Shown: positions 8,758 to 18,815, numbered from the stretch's first letter. The stretch is DNA of 38,519 bases from Planctomycetota bacterium (GCA_016712275.1 JADJRI010000068.1:1-38519), one strand, 5' to 3'. Numbers and translations are program-made. Notes: generated by a model from the letters alone, not told the origin.

Positions 8758-9705
8758 ATGATTCATAAACGAATAGCAGGATTGATGATCGCCGCCGTTT
8801 TGGTCGCGCTGGGCGGATGCGGCGAGCTTGATTCGAATTGGGACGCCTCCTGGTGGAAGCAGGACCGTCGTGTTCTGAAACCGTCGAAGCGACCGCCCGC
8901 TCAAAAACGGGAGGGGACAAAGCCGAACCCCGCCGAGCCGCGCGAAAACAGTGACACTCATGTGGCATCAGTCGAGCCGGTCGGCGCCGCTCCGCGCGAG
9001 AATGCGGTCGTGCGTCGTGCGTCGAATTCGAAGAGTCCGGTCCGCCCGTTCTTTCATTTGTATCTCGTGCCGTCGGGCTCGAAAGCCGCCGACAGCAATC
9101 GCAATGAAGTTCGCATCGAGCTGCGCCATCTCACTCCGCGTATGTGCGGCATGCTCCTGGAAATGCTTTATGTTCCCCTTGGGAGATCGGGCAGCGGCGA
9201 AGAGACCTATCTGCTTTACGAACAGCCGGAGGAATTCGAACGAGCGATGGCTTTCGTTGAGCGATTGGATGTTGCCGGTGGGACGGATGCATGGAGCGAG
9301 GGCATTGCCGGTTTTGTCAAGACCCTTCAGCAGGGGGCGGTGATTGACAAGGCGGTGGTGGGGTTGAGCGAATCCAAGTTTGCCTCGATTGTGCAATCGG
9401 GCGATGGCTCCAGCGAGGTTCGCTGGGCCGCCGCGATATTCGCCGGGAAACTGGCTGCGGACTATCGCTACGAATATGCCGAAGCGAGAAGCTACTATGC
9501 GCAGGCACAGCGGTTTGCGAAGGAAGAATCCATCGAGGCCATGACCTGCGAATGGTGGCGGGCGGACACGTTTATTCAAGAATCGGCCACGCGGGATGCG
9601 AACGAGGCTTTGGAAGATATTCTGGACCACTATACGCATCTGTGGCCGAAGTCGCATGTCATTGAACGGTCGTATGCGATCCTGAAGAAAAACCAAAAGC
9701 GATGA
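8758..9705 (+). CDS. Hypothetical lipoprotein, helical C-terminal half
   Basis: A 315-residue protein starting at MIHKRIAGLMIAAVLVALGGCG, with a lipobox Cys near residue 21, so it is expected at the membrane. A basic, proline-rich linker follows (KPSKRPPAQKREG). The region around residues 95-170 is compact, and the C-terminal ~110 residues are helical and TPR-like (YAEARSYYAQAQRFAKEESIEA). The frame is open upstream to 8701, but the signal peptide favours 8758; an in-frame ATG at 8740 is a possible alternative. I do not recognise a family; the function is unknown. Confidence 0.7.
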   Translation: MIHKRIAGLMIAAVLVALGGCGELDSNWDASWWKQDRRVLKPSKRPPAQKREGTKPNPAEPRENSDTHVASVEPVGAAPRENAVVRRASNSKSPVRPFFHLYLVPSGSKAADSNRNEVRIELRHLTPRMCGMLLEMLYVPLGRSGSGEETYLLYEQPEEFERAMAFVERLDVAGGTDAWSEGIAGFVKTLQQGAVIDKAVVGLSESKFASIVQSGDGSSEVRWAAAIFAGKLAADYRYEYAEARSYYAQAQRFAKEESIEAMTCEWWRADTFIQESATRDANEALEDILDHYTHLWPKSHVIERSYAILKKNQKR

Positions 9706-9736
9706 GCCGTGCTGCGTCACGAAAAAGGAATAATGG

Positions 9737-9922
9737 TCATTCTGATTCTGCTTCGGTATCGGCGGAATTCTCGCCAACGACTTTGGCCTTCACTTCGCCG
9801 CCGCCGACCAGGCGCAGCTCGAGGTGCTTGCCGGTGGCCGAGCAGGTAAGGTGAATCGTCGTCTCGGGCATGTCGAGAACGTGGGATTGATTGCAGGCGG
9901 GGCAGGTGAAGCGAACTTGCAT
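9737..9922 (-). CDS. Small zinc-ribbon-like protein
   Basis: A 61-residue protein. It begins MQVRFTCPACNQSHVLDMPE, a CxxC knuckle, with a further Cys in HLTCSATGKHLEL, and ends in an acidic tail. The ribosome site is strong (AGAGAGG before ATG). Such small CPAC proteins may bind zinc or act as regulatory or ribosome-linked factors; the function is unknown. It is convergent with the lipoprotein gene. Confidence 0.65.
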   Translation of the reverse strand: MQVRFTCPACNQSHVLDMPETTIHLTCSATGKHLELRLVGGGEVKAKVVGENSADTEAESE

Positions 9923-10086
9923 GAGGCCTCTCTTCTAATTTCCTATTCTGTGCGGCGAATAAGATAGCAAACTCCCGCAAAGGTGCAACTGGCGGGTGAA
10001 ATTGGGAATTGACCGTAGCCGGCGAAACCGTAATTCCTTTTTTTGAACTCGCTATGCATTGCTGACACGGGCGTTAAATTCCTCAA

Positions 10087-11533
10087 TCAGTCGGTCCCAC
10101 TCCGCCACTTCGAAAAATTTTCAGTCACAAAATTGGATCCCACAGTCTCTGCAAATCTCGACACCCGCGGCTGCTGCTCTACTCGCCAGGTGAAATACTT
10201 GAAATTGTGCAGCATTTTGCGATCGAAGTAGGTCAATTCACGGATGTGGTCGGGAGTTGTGCCCAGCAGCCAGCGCTCATAATCGCGGGCGGCGCGAACG
10301 AGGCTGTAGGGCCCTTGCGATTTGCGATATTCTTCGATGCGGCTGCCGTAGAGGCCCATCGAATCGGTCAACGGCATGAAAATCACGTCGCGTGAGTCCA
10401 TGTCGAACATGCGGGCAGTTTTGATCGCGGTGACGAGGTTGCAGATGCCGGAGATGCCGACATCGGGCAGCTTGGCAACGAATTGCGGTGTGACGCCCTC
10501 TTCAATAAGGAACTGTTGCCCTTGCTCCTCGTTAAACAGTCGCATGAGGGCGATGCATTGTTCGTCGTCGATCGCCGCGACGACATCGGTGTTGCGCACG
10601 TTGTGAATCCACGGGATGTGCTTGTCGCCAATGCCTTCGATTCGATGGCCGCCGAAGCCGCACTGCAGGAGCGTCGGACATTGCAGGGCTTCGCAGGCGA
10701 CGGTGCGGAGGTTGGCGTGATTTGTCTTGAGAAAATCGCCGGCGGCGATGGTTCCGGCGCTGCCGGTCGAGGAAATGTAGGCGGCAAGTCGCAGCTTGGA
10801 TGGTTTGGCGCCCCGGGCGGATTCGGCCGCGGACCGCGCTTGCAGTCGTTGAAATATCTCTTCGATGATTCCGCCGGTGACATGATAGTGCCAGATTGCG
10901 TTGCCGAATTCCTCGAATTGATTGAAAATCACGCAATCCGGGCGCGTTCGCCGGATTTCCCAGCATTTGTCGTAAATCTCCTTGACATTCGATTCGCAGC
11001 CCGGCGTGGCGATGACCTCCGCGCCGATTTCGCGGAGCCACTCGAACCGTTCGCGGCTCATTTCCTCGGGAAGGATGCCGACTGCATGGCACCCAAGCAG
11101 GGGCGCAGTCGAACACGCCGCCGCGGCAGTAGTTCCCCGTGCTGGGCCACACGGCTTTCTGCGCGGTCGGGTCAAATTCGCCGGTGACAAGGCGGCACAA
11201 TGCAGCCGAATGCCGCGCCGACCTTGTGCGCCCGGTGGGGAACCACTTGCCGACGATGCCGACGATTCGGGCATCAACGCCGGTCAGCGACGAGGGGAAC
11301 TCAATCCAGTTGCCGTCGCCGTAGAGCCCGCCTCTTTCGACCGGCTCGTTCTTCCACGTGATGCGAAAAAGGTTGACGGGATCGACATCCCAGAGCCCCA
11401 CGGATTTCAGGTGTTGTTTGACTTGAGCGGGGATCAGGGATGGATCGCGCATTTGAGCGAAGGTGGGAATGACGATGCCGCGCTGGCGACAGAGGGCGGC
11501 TGCTTTGTTGACGACGGATTCGTTGATCTTCAT
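10087..11533 (-). CDS. PLP-dependent fold-type II enzyme (cysteine synthase-like), frame-broken
   Basis: A protein of about 480 residues of the tryptophan-synthase-beta/cysteine-synthase superfamily. It starts at MKINESVVNKAAALCRQRG. Seen are the probable PLP lysine in HKVGAAFGC, a phosphate-binding loop STGNYCRGGVFD, MSRERFEWLREIGAEVI, and SSTGSAGTIAAGDFLK in the C-terminal half. Frame changes near 11232, 11193 and 11100 fall inside these conserved blocks, and translation is clean after 11095. Family members do beta-replacement or elimination on serine or cysteine derivatives; the reaction here is not determined. Upstream DNA on the same strand is repeat-rich and stays open by chance. Confidence 0.75.
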
Positions 11534-11748
11534 AGCGGGGTATCTTCGGGTGATGAAGCGTTTTCGACAAGTTTGGCGTGGATTCGTCGGCCGGGGAATG
11601 CCTGCCGATGGCGGTCGATATTGAGTGGATTTTTTTTTGGTGGAAATCGGCGTATTGGGGCCAGGCTGGCGGGGCCGGAGTGGGAAGTGGCGCGGCTCTT
11701 GGCGCGGGTTGTTATCGAGGATGCGAGCAAGGCGGATGATTGAGGGGG

Positions 11749-11802
11749 GATTTGGCGATTTGGCGATCTGGTAATTGAGAAACGTCAAAACGCCAAAACG
11801 TC
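11749..11802. repeat. Dispersed repeat, copy 1
   Basis: Starts GATTTGGCGATTTGGCGAT and ends AACGTCAAAACGCCAAAAC, so its two halves are partly inverted (TTGGCG and CGCCAA). A near copy is at 27822-27876, and a half copy is at 12339-12375 (GTCAACACGTCAAAAAGTC). Confidence 0.6.
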
Positions 11803-11945
11803 GGAGGGTTGGGGTAAATGTCGGGTGCGTTTTCACCGGGTAATTCATGGTCATTTTCGCCGGAGATTTAACCTGCTTCGATTTTGTAAGTCGTTGGTTC
11901 GCCTGATGTTCGGTCTTTCGGCTGGTGTGCGTGAGGCCATTTCGT

Positions 11946-11976
11946 GGAAAAAAACCCTTGGGGTGAATTTTACCCC
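11946..11976. repeat. Short dispersed repeat with GGGGTGAATTTTACC core
   Basis: A purine run followed by GGGGTGAATTTTACC. The same core follows an A-run on the opposite strand at 37471-37502. Both copies are in non-coding DNA. Confidence 0.45.
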
Positions 11977-12018
11977 TGGAGCGAAGGGCCGGGCGGCGGG
12001 TGGTTTGCTTATTGAGCG

Positions 12019-12328
12019 CTACGGGTTTGGTGTCGCCGAATCTGAGCTGGAAGAGTTTTTGTAGAATCGGGAGGAGCTGTTTTGGGGGTTGGCCGAGTTC
12101 TTTGGAGAGTTTGGCGAGTTTGATGAGGACTTTGGCGAGTTTGTCGCGCTGGCGTGGCGTCATGCCTTTGTCGATGGTTTTGGCGATGCCGGCGAGCATT
12201 CCCTTTTCGGCAGCCTGCATGAAGAGGAGGTCGCGGACTTTTTGGCGGATGACGGCGAGAATGAGGCGGGTGGTCAAAGGGAGGCCCTGGGGCGGGCGGG
12301 CGAGGATGTTGGCGAACTGTTTGAGCAT
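12019..12328 (-). CDS. Possible small helical protein
   Basis: Roughly 100 residues starting MLKQFANILARPPQG, rich in Lys, Leu and Ala, with amphipathic-helix patterns (RQRDKLAKVLIKLAKLSKEL). I do not recognise a family. In the same frame there is no stop before the repeats and the PLP gene; a TAG one base out of frame at 12019 would end it naturally, consistent with the other indels in the window. The 3' end is therefore uncertain, and it may not be a gene. Confidence 0.4.
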
Positions 12329-12578
12329 TGCTTCAAATGCCAAAAAGTCAACACGTCAAAAAGTCAAAACGGCGGAATCGCCCGCGGGCTTCGGCTGGCG
12401 GGTGCGGTTTTCCGCAGGTTAAATATAGCACATGATTTGGGGTTTGTCGGACGGATTAGGCAAATGTTCGGATGTGGTGGTGCGGCCAGCAGTTACGAGT
12501 TTCGCGTTCTTAGTTACGAGAGGAGGAATCGCCAACAAGTCTAACGTGAAAGGGTCAAAAGGAATTTGGAATGTCAAA

Positions 12579-12593
12579 AATCAACCTGACCCC
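12579..12593 (+). repeat. Left 15-bp inverted repeat of accessory cassette
   Basis: AATCAACCTGACCCC. Its exact reverse complement is at 15737-15751. Just inside, the 16-bp stretch TGACCCCGTTTTGTCT occurs twice in tandem. Confidence 0.6.
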
Positions 12594-12644
12594 GTTTTGT
12601 CTCTTGACCCCGTTTTGTCTCCCCGCGCAATCGCGGGTTCCGCC

Positions 12645-13217
12645 GCGAATGGGGAACCTGGCAGAAAATCGCCGACCTCGGGCCCGGCCTGCTCAAATAT
12701 CGAGGCAAGGCCGCGCATGAAGCGGTCGCGCGGGACGCGAATGCTCCGTATCGTTGATGCCGTGGGCTCGTTGGCGAAGATCGGCCAGGTCAAACTGGTC
12801 TTCAGCAAGCGGCCGCGCGACCCATGGAAGAATCTCGTCGCCTTTACGACGAATGAAACCAAGCTGGACGCCCGCACGATCGTGGCGATCTACGAGCGGC
12901 GATGGCGAATCGAGGTGATGTTCAAGGAACTGGAGTGCGACTTGGGACTGGGCGATTACAGCATGCTCTCGCACAAGGGCATCGTGCACCACCTGCACCT
13001 CTGCGGCCTGGTCCATCTGCTGCTGACCCACCACGGCATGGAAGCCGTCGGTGCACAAGCCAGGAAGGCGAACACCGATGTCACGCTCCCGTCCCTGCGA
13101 ATGCGCCTCGAAACCCTCCGCAGCGAGATCAAACGCGACCAACTTGAAAGGATACTCAGTCATGACGACCACGCGCGCCTACGAAAAAAACTTCGGCCTT
13201 ACCTCATGGCGGCGTGA
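12645..13217 (+). pseudogene. IS4-family transposase, 5'-truncated remnant
   Basis: Only the C-terminal part of an IS4-type DDE transposase remains: WQKIADLGPGLLKYRGKA, then after a frame change near 12715 KRSRGTRMLRIVDAVG, ARTIVAIYERRWRIEVMFKE and LGLGDYSMLSHKGIVHHLHL. The Y-(2)-R-(3)-E part of the IS4 signature is present. The position of its final Lys (six residues after Glu) is Glu. The N-terminal catalytic aspartates are missing. No full-length copy or intact insertion-sequence ends are visible. It sits just inside the left inverted repeat of the cassette. Confidence 0.8.
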
Positions 13218-13251
13218 AAAGTGCTCAGTTTGAGTAAATAGCCGGCAATTC

Positions 13252-15535
13252 TCAATCTCCATCTACCGGCCAATTGACAGTGCTCGGTAAATAGTACCAG
13301 TATTCCAATTTGAATTCGCTGTTTGATTTTTCTATGGCCTCAAACAGTTCTTGATTGTCATAGCCAAACAAAAGGGGCTCTTTCGCATTGTCGCGAAAGG
13401 TTGTCGCATCCGCCTTGGCACCGTCGAAATCCCCCATTCGAAGTTTTGCCCCGGCTCGAATTAACTCAAGACTTCGATTGTGGTCCTGGTTTCTCGCCTT
13501 TGCCTCCATTTCGATGCGATCACACACCATTATCGCTTCGCTTTCAGAATCGGAATAGCAATACTGTTTTGCATATTCGAGCCCGGCATATTCAGCGATA
13601 AGCCACTGCGTTTCGTTTGTTGCGAATGTATCGAATTCGTCCAACACGCCCCGCCTGATTGTTCCGCCACGCAAGAGAACAGGATAATCCGCGAACAGCC
13701 GCATTGAATCATTTGGGGCGTTCTTGAATGGCAGCATCGGGTCAAAATCTCGCCTACCCGTCCGACGCAATCTTTCAGATTCGATCAACCCTGCCGGGCG
13801 CCGGCCGAACCTGGAAAATCGTAGACCCAATTCAGCGCGGCCTGCAATGCAGAATCAGCCTGCTCATGTGCGAGCAGGTACTCAAGTTGCAGCGTTCGCA
13901 ATACTTCGTCGTCGGGTGTCTTCGCTATTCGAGCCTCAAACTCCCTTATGGCAGCGCCCACAACGGCCGGAGAATCGGTCAGCGAATCCAACATTGGAAT
14001 GGGAGGGCCAATCAACGGCATTTGGATGTTCTTTGCATCGATGCGAAACCACCCTTCTTCGTGCGGGTCGAAACAGAATGCAACTCGATCGCGTTTTTGG
14101 CGCTTATTTGATTTGCGATTTAGTTCCAAGATCGTTCTCCCCGATCGCCAATTCGAATAGGTCATGTTTGCCGGAACGGCGGGGAGATAAGTGGGAACCA
14201 AAGCACTCAGATCATCCGGCCACAGTCCACATGCGTTCCTGTATCGATAGCAGGCATTCACAACAGGCTGCAATGTTTCAATTTGTTTTGAAGCGGCCGC
14301 GCCACGGACATTCGATTCATAAGACATTGTGCTCATTGTCTTCGCATCGCTTTCCAGCGCCTGGAAGAATTTGCCCTTGTCGTTCCAGAGAATCATTCCG
14401 AAATGCTCGCTTCGACCGGCAATCAACTCCCATCGAATGTGCCGGCGCTGCTTGTCTTCCAATATCTCCATTTCAAGTGTTTCGGGATTCATACGAATCC
14501 ACGGTTTTCCCGGCGCATAAATGAACCCCTCATGCTCAAACATTTTTCCGAAGAAACGGCCGGATGGAATCTTTAGCAGTGTCTCGTATCGGTCCTGCAT
14601 TGCTGCCGATTCGCGCGGGGGGAATAATCGAATTTCATCCATATACGCGAGCATGGATTGGCCATTGGCCCGTCGAAAGTAGTTCCTTCTGGATTCACCG
14701 CCATTGGGCCATGCGGCGAGTTTAAATTCGTACGGCTCCACGCTTTTCTTGATGGGATCAATTTTGAGCCCGTACTTTCCGCCGCGGTCTCGTTCCAGGA
14801 CGAAAATGCGATCTTCGGATTTTTCAGTATTGGGAAGTTCGGCCAACGTGAAAGGCATGAATCCCCACTGAAGATTGGGGAGTCTGATACACGTCCAGAG
14901 TTCTGGAATGGAGCTTCTGCTCGAAAGAAACAATCGGACTTGATGCTGTTTCCATTGAGCTTTAGGTTTGCGCACCAGAACTTCTGGTTCTTTGCAAACG
15001 AGCCAACAGCCAACACTTCGCCCTTTTTGAGCGCCGCCAAACGAACAGGCCCATCGGTTGGCAATGCCCCGTTCTTATCGTCGCATTCCGCCACGAGTCC
15101 GCCATCAAGAGTCCACACTCTGATCTTTTGCCCAATGAAGTAGGCCCAGACGTAGGAGCCATCAAACGCAACAGCGAGAATTTCCGGTCCCTTTTCCTCG
15201 AAATGAAACTCCTCCAACATGCTCGGCGTCTTTTGCAGCAAGATCGACCACGCTCCCCAAATAATGTCCACACCCGCCGCATTGATAAAGTGAAACGGGA
15301 AGCCGCCGTGATGGCACCAGGCTGGAGAATCCGACTGGGGTGGGTGCTTGAATGGAAGTATCTTGCCGGACTTGTTCTTAACCAGCATTCGAATGGGTTT
15401 CAAAATGAGTGAATCGTCCTGTGCAACCTTGACGACCTTCGATTGCAACTCTGGATTGCTGGCTGGTGGCGCAGGCTGGCCGGCAAAAATAGAGAGCTGC
15501 GCAATTGTCCAAAGAAAAATGCAATTCTGATTCAT
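13252..15535 (-). CDS. Large secreted hypothetical protein (frame-broken)
   Basis: About 750 residues when joined. It starts at 15535 with a signal peptide (MNQNCIFLWTIAQLSIFAG). The N-terminal third has beta-propeller-like strands (GSYVWAYFIGQKIRVWTLDG). The middle carries CYRYRNACGLWPDDLSALVP, reminiscent of the C-terminal region of type II secretion pseudopilins. The C-terminal part is helical and repeat-like (EARIAKTPDDEVLRTLQLEY; GAKLRMGDFDGAKADA). Frame changes near 14900 and 13785 interrupt it. I do not recognise the family. The DNA is visibly AT-richer than its neighbours and lies within the inverted-repeat cassette beside a transposase remnant, so acquisition by transfer is likely. 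Confidence 0.65.
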
Positions 15536-15736
15536 GAGAATAGGCCCTTGCTGGAACACCTGCCAACGACACATGATTGTACATTTGTTGTTCTCGAATT
15601 GGTACCCCTTCAGTTTGAGTATTGGCCATTTCTTCGCAAGGGCCCCAATTGAACGAGTACTTACGCCACAACTGGCGACTCACGCGACATTTTCACCGAT
15701 CAAGAGTATCACTATACATGCAACACGAAGTTCTAG

Positions 15737-15751
15737 GGGGTCAGGTTGATT
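15737..15751 (-). repeat. Right 15-bp inverted repeat of accessory cassette
   Basis: GGGGTCAGGTTGATT, the exact reverse complement of 12579-12593. Together they bracket about 3.17 kb holding the IS4 remnant and the secreted-protein gene. Confidence 0.6.
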
Positions 15752-16175
15752 ATTGCCAGCGCGGCTTTCGGGCAGAAGTAATATTAGGAAAAGTATGTCA
15801 ATATTGTGACTCCTTGTCCGTCGCCCCATTGCCCTTACACAGGCGCACTCCGGCGCGCGAGCCCCCAAGCCACCCACAACCCAGCGTTCGATCCCCGCAC
15901 CGAAAATCTAAGGGGTCACCCATTAGCCTCTTCCGTGTCAAAACATAGCACTTCCTGCGGTTCTACTTCTTTGAAGAACCGTTTGTTGATGCCGATATAA
16001 CGGCCTTGCGATTGGTACGCGTCCCGGTTCTCGTCTGTGTGGTTGTCGCGCCTCGCGGGCACGCACCAGTCACCCATCAGGATCAAGGCTTCAAGAGTTC
16101 TCGCGATCCATATCCAAGCCCCTGGCGCATTCGCGCCCCACAAAACTGTCGGTGCCCGGTCATGTCCAATTCACG

Positions 16176-16195
16176 CGCCGCTCAAACGAGCGGCG
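16176..16195. repeat. Perfect 8-bp hairpin
   Basis: CGCCGCTC, loop AAAC, GAGCGGCG. There is no T-run on either side, so it is more likely a palindromic repeat than a terminator. Confidence 0.5.
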
Positions 16196-16412
16196 TACAG
16201 GATCGTGGCTTGCGGGAATGCAGCCCGCGCCAACACGTTTGTGGCTCATGCCCGGGGCGTACCCGTCTGAAACTCCGTTTGCGTTCGGCACTTCCAATGC
16301 CCCCCCGTTTTGCCCTCCGGGCGAGCGGCTACCCATCCGACCCATGCAGGGGCGGTTCTTACTTGCGGTGAATTCTCCGTCCGGCTGGGGCCGAACGCTA
16401 CGAGGGTCGTTC

Positions 16413-16435
16413 GGCACCGGCTATTAGCCGGTGCC
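16413..16435. repeat. Perfect 10-bp hairpin
   Basis: GGCACCGGCT, loop ATT, AGCCGGTGCC. It has no T-run. It lies about 200 bp before the REP-like copy C. Confidence 0.5.
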
Positions 16436-16616
16436 ACACCGCTTACTTTAATATGCTCGGATTGAACCAGTAGGCCGCCCCTCGGAAAACGTACAGCGGA
16501 ACGGATTTCGCGAGAGATTGCTCGCGATAAGGCTTCGCATTTTTCTGAGCAGCGGCGTGGGGACGAGCGGTTCGAAGACCATTCGCAATCGAGCACCGAC
16601 TCTTATCGAACGGGCA

Positions 16617-16692
16617 TCGGTCCGACACGGACCGGCTCGCGATGGGGGTTATCGCTGCGCGATAAGAAAGTGCGAAATTCGAACCAAGAGCA
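16617..16692 (+). repeat. REP-like hairpin, copy C, with element end
   Basis: A 7-bp stem (CGGTCCG, loop ACA, CGGACCG) with the constant tail CTCGCGATG, then CGCTGCGCGATAAGAAAGTG and CGAAATTCGAACCAAGAG, matching the right end of the element at 5711-6064. No matching left end was found. Confidence 0.6.
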
Positions 16693-16774
16693 ATTATTCA
16701 GCGATCTTCGCGTAATTCCGGTGATTGGATCCGTCCGGCACGGGGGCCTGACGCTACGAGCGCAGAAAAACTGT

Positions 16775-17353
16775 CTAGCAGTTTGCGGGGGAGCCGGGGT
16801 CCAATTGCTCGAGAATAAGGTGGATTGCCATCAGGTGCATCTCCTGCACGTGGGCGTTGGAGGATGCGGTCGGTGTGAAGGCGATATCGCAATGCACTTC
16901 GGCCGGGCTGCCGGGTTTGCCGAGGAGGCCGATGGTGGTTAGGCCCATTGCCCGCGCCGATTCGAGGGCTCGCACGATGTTTTCGCTCTTGCCGCTCGTG
17001 GTGAGTGCCACTAATACGTCACCTTTGCGCCCCAGCCCGCGCACCTGGCGGGCAAAGACCTGTTCATAGCCGAAGTCGTTCGAGATGCAGGTGATGGCCG
17101 TCGGGTCGGCGCTGAGGCAAAGGGCTGCGAACGGTTCGCGGTCGCGACTGAAGCGGCCGATCATCTCTTCGGAGAGGTGCAGGGCTTCGGCGGCCGATCC
17201 GCCGTTGCCGCAGGTGAGGACTTTGTGTCCCGCGGATAGTGCCGCGCGAACGGTCTTGACGATACTGGCGATGGTCGCGGCGTGATCCGCCATGCCCGAC
17301 AGCGAATCGAGATGGGCGGCAATGGACTGTTTAATCTGGTCGGCAGTGTTCAT
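16775..17353 (-). CDS. gmhA: Phosphoheptose isomerase (SIS domain)
   Basis: A 192-residue SIS-domain protein of normal GmhA length. Motifs are TCGNGGSAAEALHLSEEMIG (residues 47-66), LTTSGKSENIVRALE, and the C-terminal ASSNAHVQEMHLMAIHLIL that supplies catalytic Gln and His. GmhA converts sedoheptulose 7-phosphate to D-glycero-D-manno-heptose 7-phosphate, the first step of ADP-heptose synthesis for LPS core. DiaA-type SIS proteins are similar, but the Glu-Glu after the phosphate loop and the Gln/His pair fit GmhA. It fits with kdsA at 22274. It lies 142 nt downstream of the DUF1275-STAS gene. Confidence 0.88.
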   Translation of the reverse strand: MNTADQIKQSIAAHLDSLSGMADHAATIASIVKTVRAALSAGHKVLTCGNGGSAAEALHLSEEMIGRFSRDREPFAALCLSADPTAITCISNDFGYEQVFARQVRGLGRKGDVLVALTTSGKSENIVRALESARAMGLTTIGLLGKPGSPAEVHCDIAFTPTASSNAHVQEMHLMAIHLILEQLDPGSPANC

Positions 17354-17495
17354 TCGCGGTTGTCGTCCTTTCGTTGGCAGGCATTTTCCGCGCCGCGGCG
17401 ATGCGGGTCAATTGAGCACGAGGGGGCAGCTTTTGTTAGGGTTATTCTATCGGGCGTGGCGAGCTTGGAGAGTCGGTGCACAGTTGAAATTGCGG

Positions 17496-18647
17496 CTAGC
17501 TGGTTTCGGCGAGCAGGTTCAGCCCGCGGGCGATCGCCAGTTCAAGATCGGTGCAGACGTTGGTTGTATCCAGCAAGTCTCCCGCGCCGGCCTCCCGCAA
17601 GATCGAAAACTGCCTTTCGCCGACACCGGCCAGAACGAGTTGCCGCCCGCGCGCTTTCGACTGCCGAATCATTTCGCGCAGCTCCAGTGCCGCGTTTGTA
17701 TCCAAGTGCGGTGAATCGCCGAGATCGAGAATGACCACGCGTTTGTCGGCGGGCAGACGTTCGCTCCAACGCAGCAAGTCGGGCATTCGATGGACTTTTC
17801 CCTTGCGCTCGCGGTCCTTCCGAAGGTGATACACGGCCAATCCCATCGGCAACCCCATGTCGCCGGCGCCGGCCTGTTCGGAGGATTCGATCTCGCAAAT
17901 CGGCGTTCGAATGTCCATCACAATAATCCACAATAGAAAGATCACCGGCGGGAACATGGTGAGTCGTGGAAATTTATCGTAGCCCAGCGCACCGAGTCCG
18001 GCACCCAAGGCAAACGAACCGGCCACCGAGCCCAGAATCGCCAGCCGCCGTGCCGTCGGATGGGCGCGGACGCTATGCAGCAGCGTCGTAGGCGGGAGCG
18101 GCGGGCTGTTGGTCCTTCGGTCGCGCAGCCAAAAGAAGAGCTGCGCGGTCTCGATGCCGAGGTCGGTGAAGACGCCGGTCATGTGTGTCGTACGCACGAC
18201 ACCTGAAGAAATGCGCGTGATTGTCGCGTTTTGCAGACCCATGGCAAACGTTGCCAGGCCGGTCAGGGCATAGAGTATGGAGCCAGTTTCGACTTTCTGG
18301 TGCCCCTGCAGCTCGATGCCCGCCGCGAACGACGCCAGCAGCAATGCCTGCATGGTCATCGGGAGTACATAGATCGACTCCCATCCACGCCGGCGGCCGG
18401 TCTCGGTGCAAAAACCGGAAGCCAGCGCGCCGAGGAAGAAAGTGACGAGAATAAAGGTTGCAAAAATCGTGAGGCTCCATGTGCCTTCGACGATCGATAC
18501 GCCCCAGCGCGACACGGTGCCGGTCACGTGGCTGGTGTTGGTGTTGCAGGTTAGAAAAGTGACGACATTCGTGTAGCCGGCGATCCAGGCGAGGGTGATG
18601 GCCAGACGGGCCTGCTGAGTGAATGAGTGCGCCTGGGCGACGAGCAT
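17496..18647 (-). CDS. DUF1275 (YoaK-like) membrane protein fused to a STAS domain
   Basis: 383 residues, intact. Residues 1-250 are a DUF1275/YoaK membrane domain with about six hydrophobic helices: LAWIAGYTNVVTFLTCNTNT, HVTGTV, GLQNATITRISSGVVRTTHM and TGVFTDLGIE. Residues ~280-380 are a STAS-like domain: RVVILDLGDSPHLDTNAALE, then RGRQLVLAGVGERQFSILRE and DTTNVCTDLELAIARG. STAS domains sense or regulate anion transporters such as SulP. This suggests a transporter with a cytoplasmic control domain. DUF1275 proteins are usually about 220 residues without a STAS, so the fusion is unusual. The start ATG is at 18647. Confidence 0.8.
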   Translation of the reverse strand: MLVAQAHSFTQQARLAITLAWIAGYTNVVTFLTCNTNTSHVTGTVSRWGVSIVEGTWSLTIFATFILVTFFLGALASGFCTETGRRRGWESIYVLPMTMQALLLASFAAGIELQGHQKVETGSILYALTGLATFAMGLQNATITRISSGVVRTTHMTGVFTDLGIETAQLFFWLRDRRTNSPPLPPTTLLHSVRAHPTARRLAILGSVAGSFALGAGLGALGYDKFPRLTMFPPVIFLLWIIVMDIRTPICEIESSEQAGAGDMGLPMGLAVYHLRKDRERKGKVHRMPDLLRWSERLPADKRVVILDLGDSPHLDTNAALELREMIRQSKARGRQLVLAGVGERQFSILREAGAGDLLDTTNVCTDLELAIARGLNLLAETS

Positions 18648-18776
18648 GAATGTGCGTCCATGTATTGAAGCGGTCCAACGTGAGATGGCCCGCGTGGGCC
18701 TATCGCGTCATCGCCGCAAGGTCGGCCATTGTCACCGCAAGCCGCAACCGCGCGAACTCCCTTTCTATGTCGGCCA

Positions 18777-18807
18777 TTGTCACCTTCCAGTCGCGTAAGG
18801 GTATACT
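18777..18807 (+). promoter_or_regulatory. Possible sigma-70 promoter for 18816 gene
   Basis: TTGTCA (18777) and TATACT (18802), spacer 19 nt. The -35 lies in a 15-bp direct repeat (TCGGCCATTGTCACC at 18722 and 18770). The predicted start of transcription falls at or beside the GTG start codon, which would make the message leaderless. Confidence 0.35.
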
Positions 18808-18815
18808 CCCATATC

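Larger units (their letters stand above)
15752..16774. other. Repeat-rich non-coding region
   Basis: No convincing gene in about 1 kb. It holds perfect hairpins at 16176-16195 and 16413-16435, a weaker one near 16216-16232 (GCGGG / CCCGC), and a REP-like copy at 16617-16692. A 75-codon minus-strand frame (15916-16143) ends in a coherent-looking KRFFKEVEPQEVLCFDTEE, but it has no homology I can name and may be a gene remnant. Confidence 0.55.

Noticed and set aside
10532..12343. A 603-codon open minus-strand frame
   Set aside because: It joins a possible small protein, intergenic repeats and the PLP gene's N-terminus, then leaves the PLP frame. It is a chance open run through repeats plus indels, not one protein.
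12645..13217. Functional IS4 insertion sequence
   Set aside because: The N-terminal catalytic half is missing, the signature Lys is Glu, and a frame break is present; only a remnant.
15916..16143. 75-codon minus-strand frame
   Set aside because: Partly coherent C-terminus, but no ribosome site, start or family; too weak to list as a gene.
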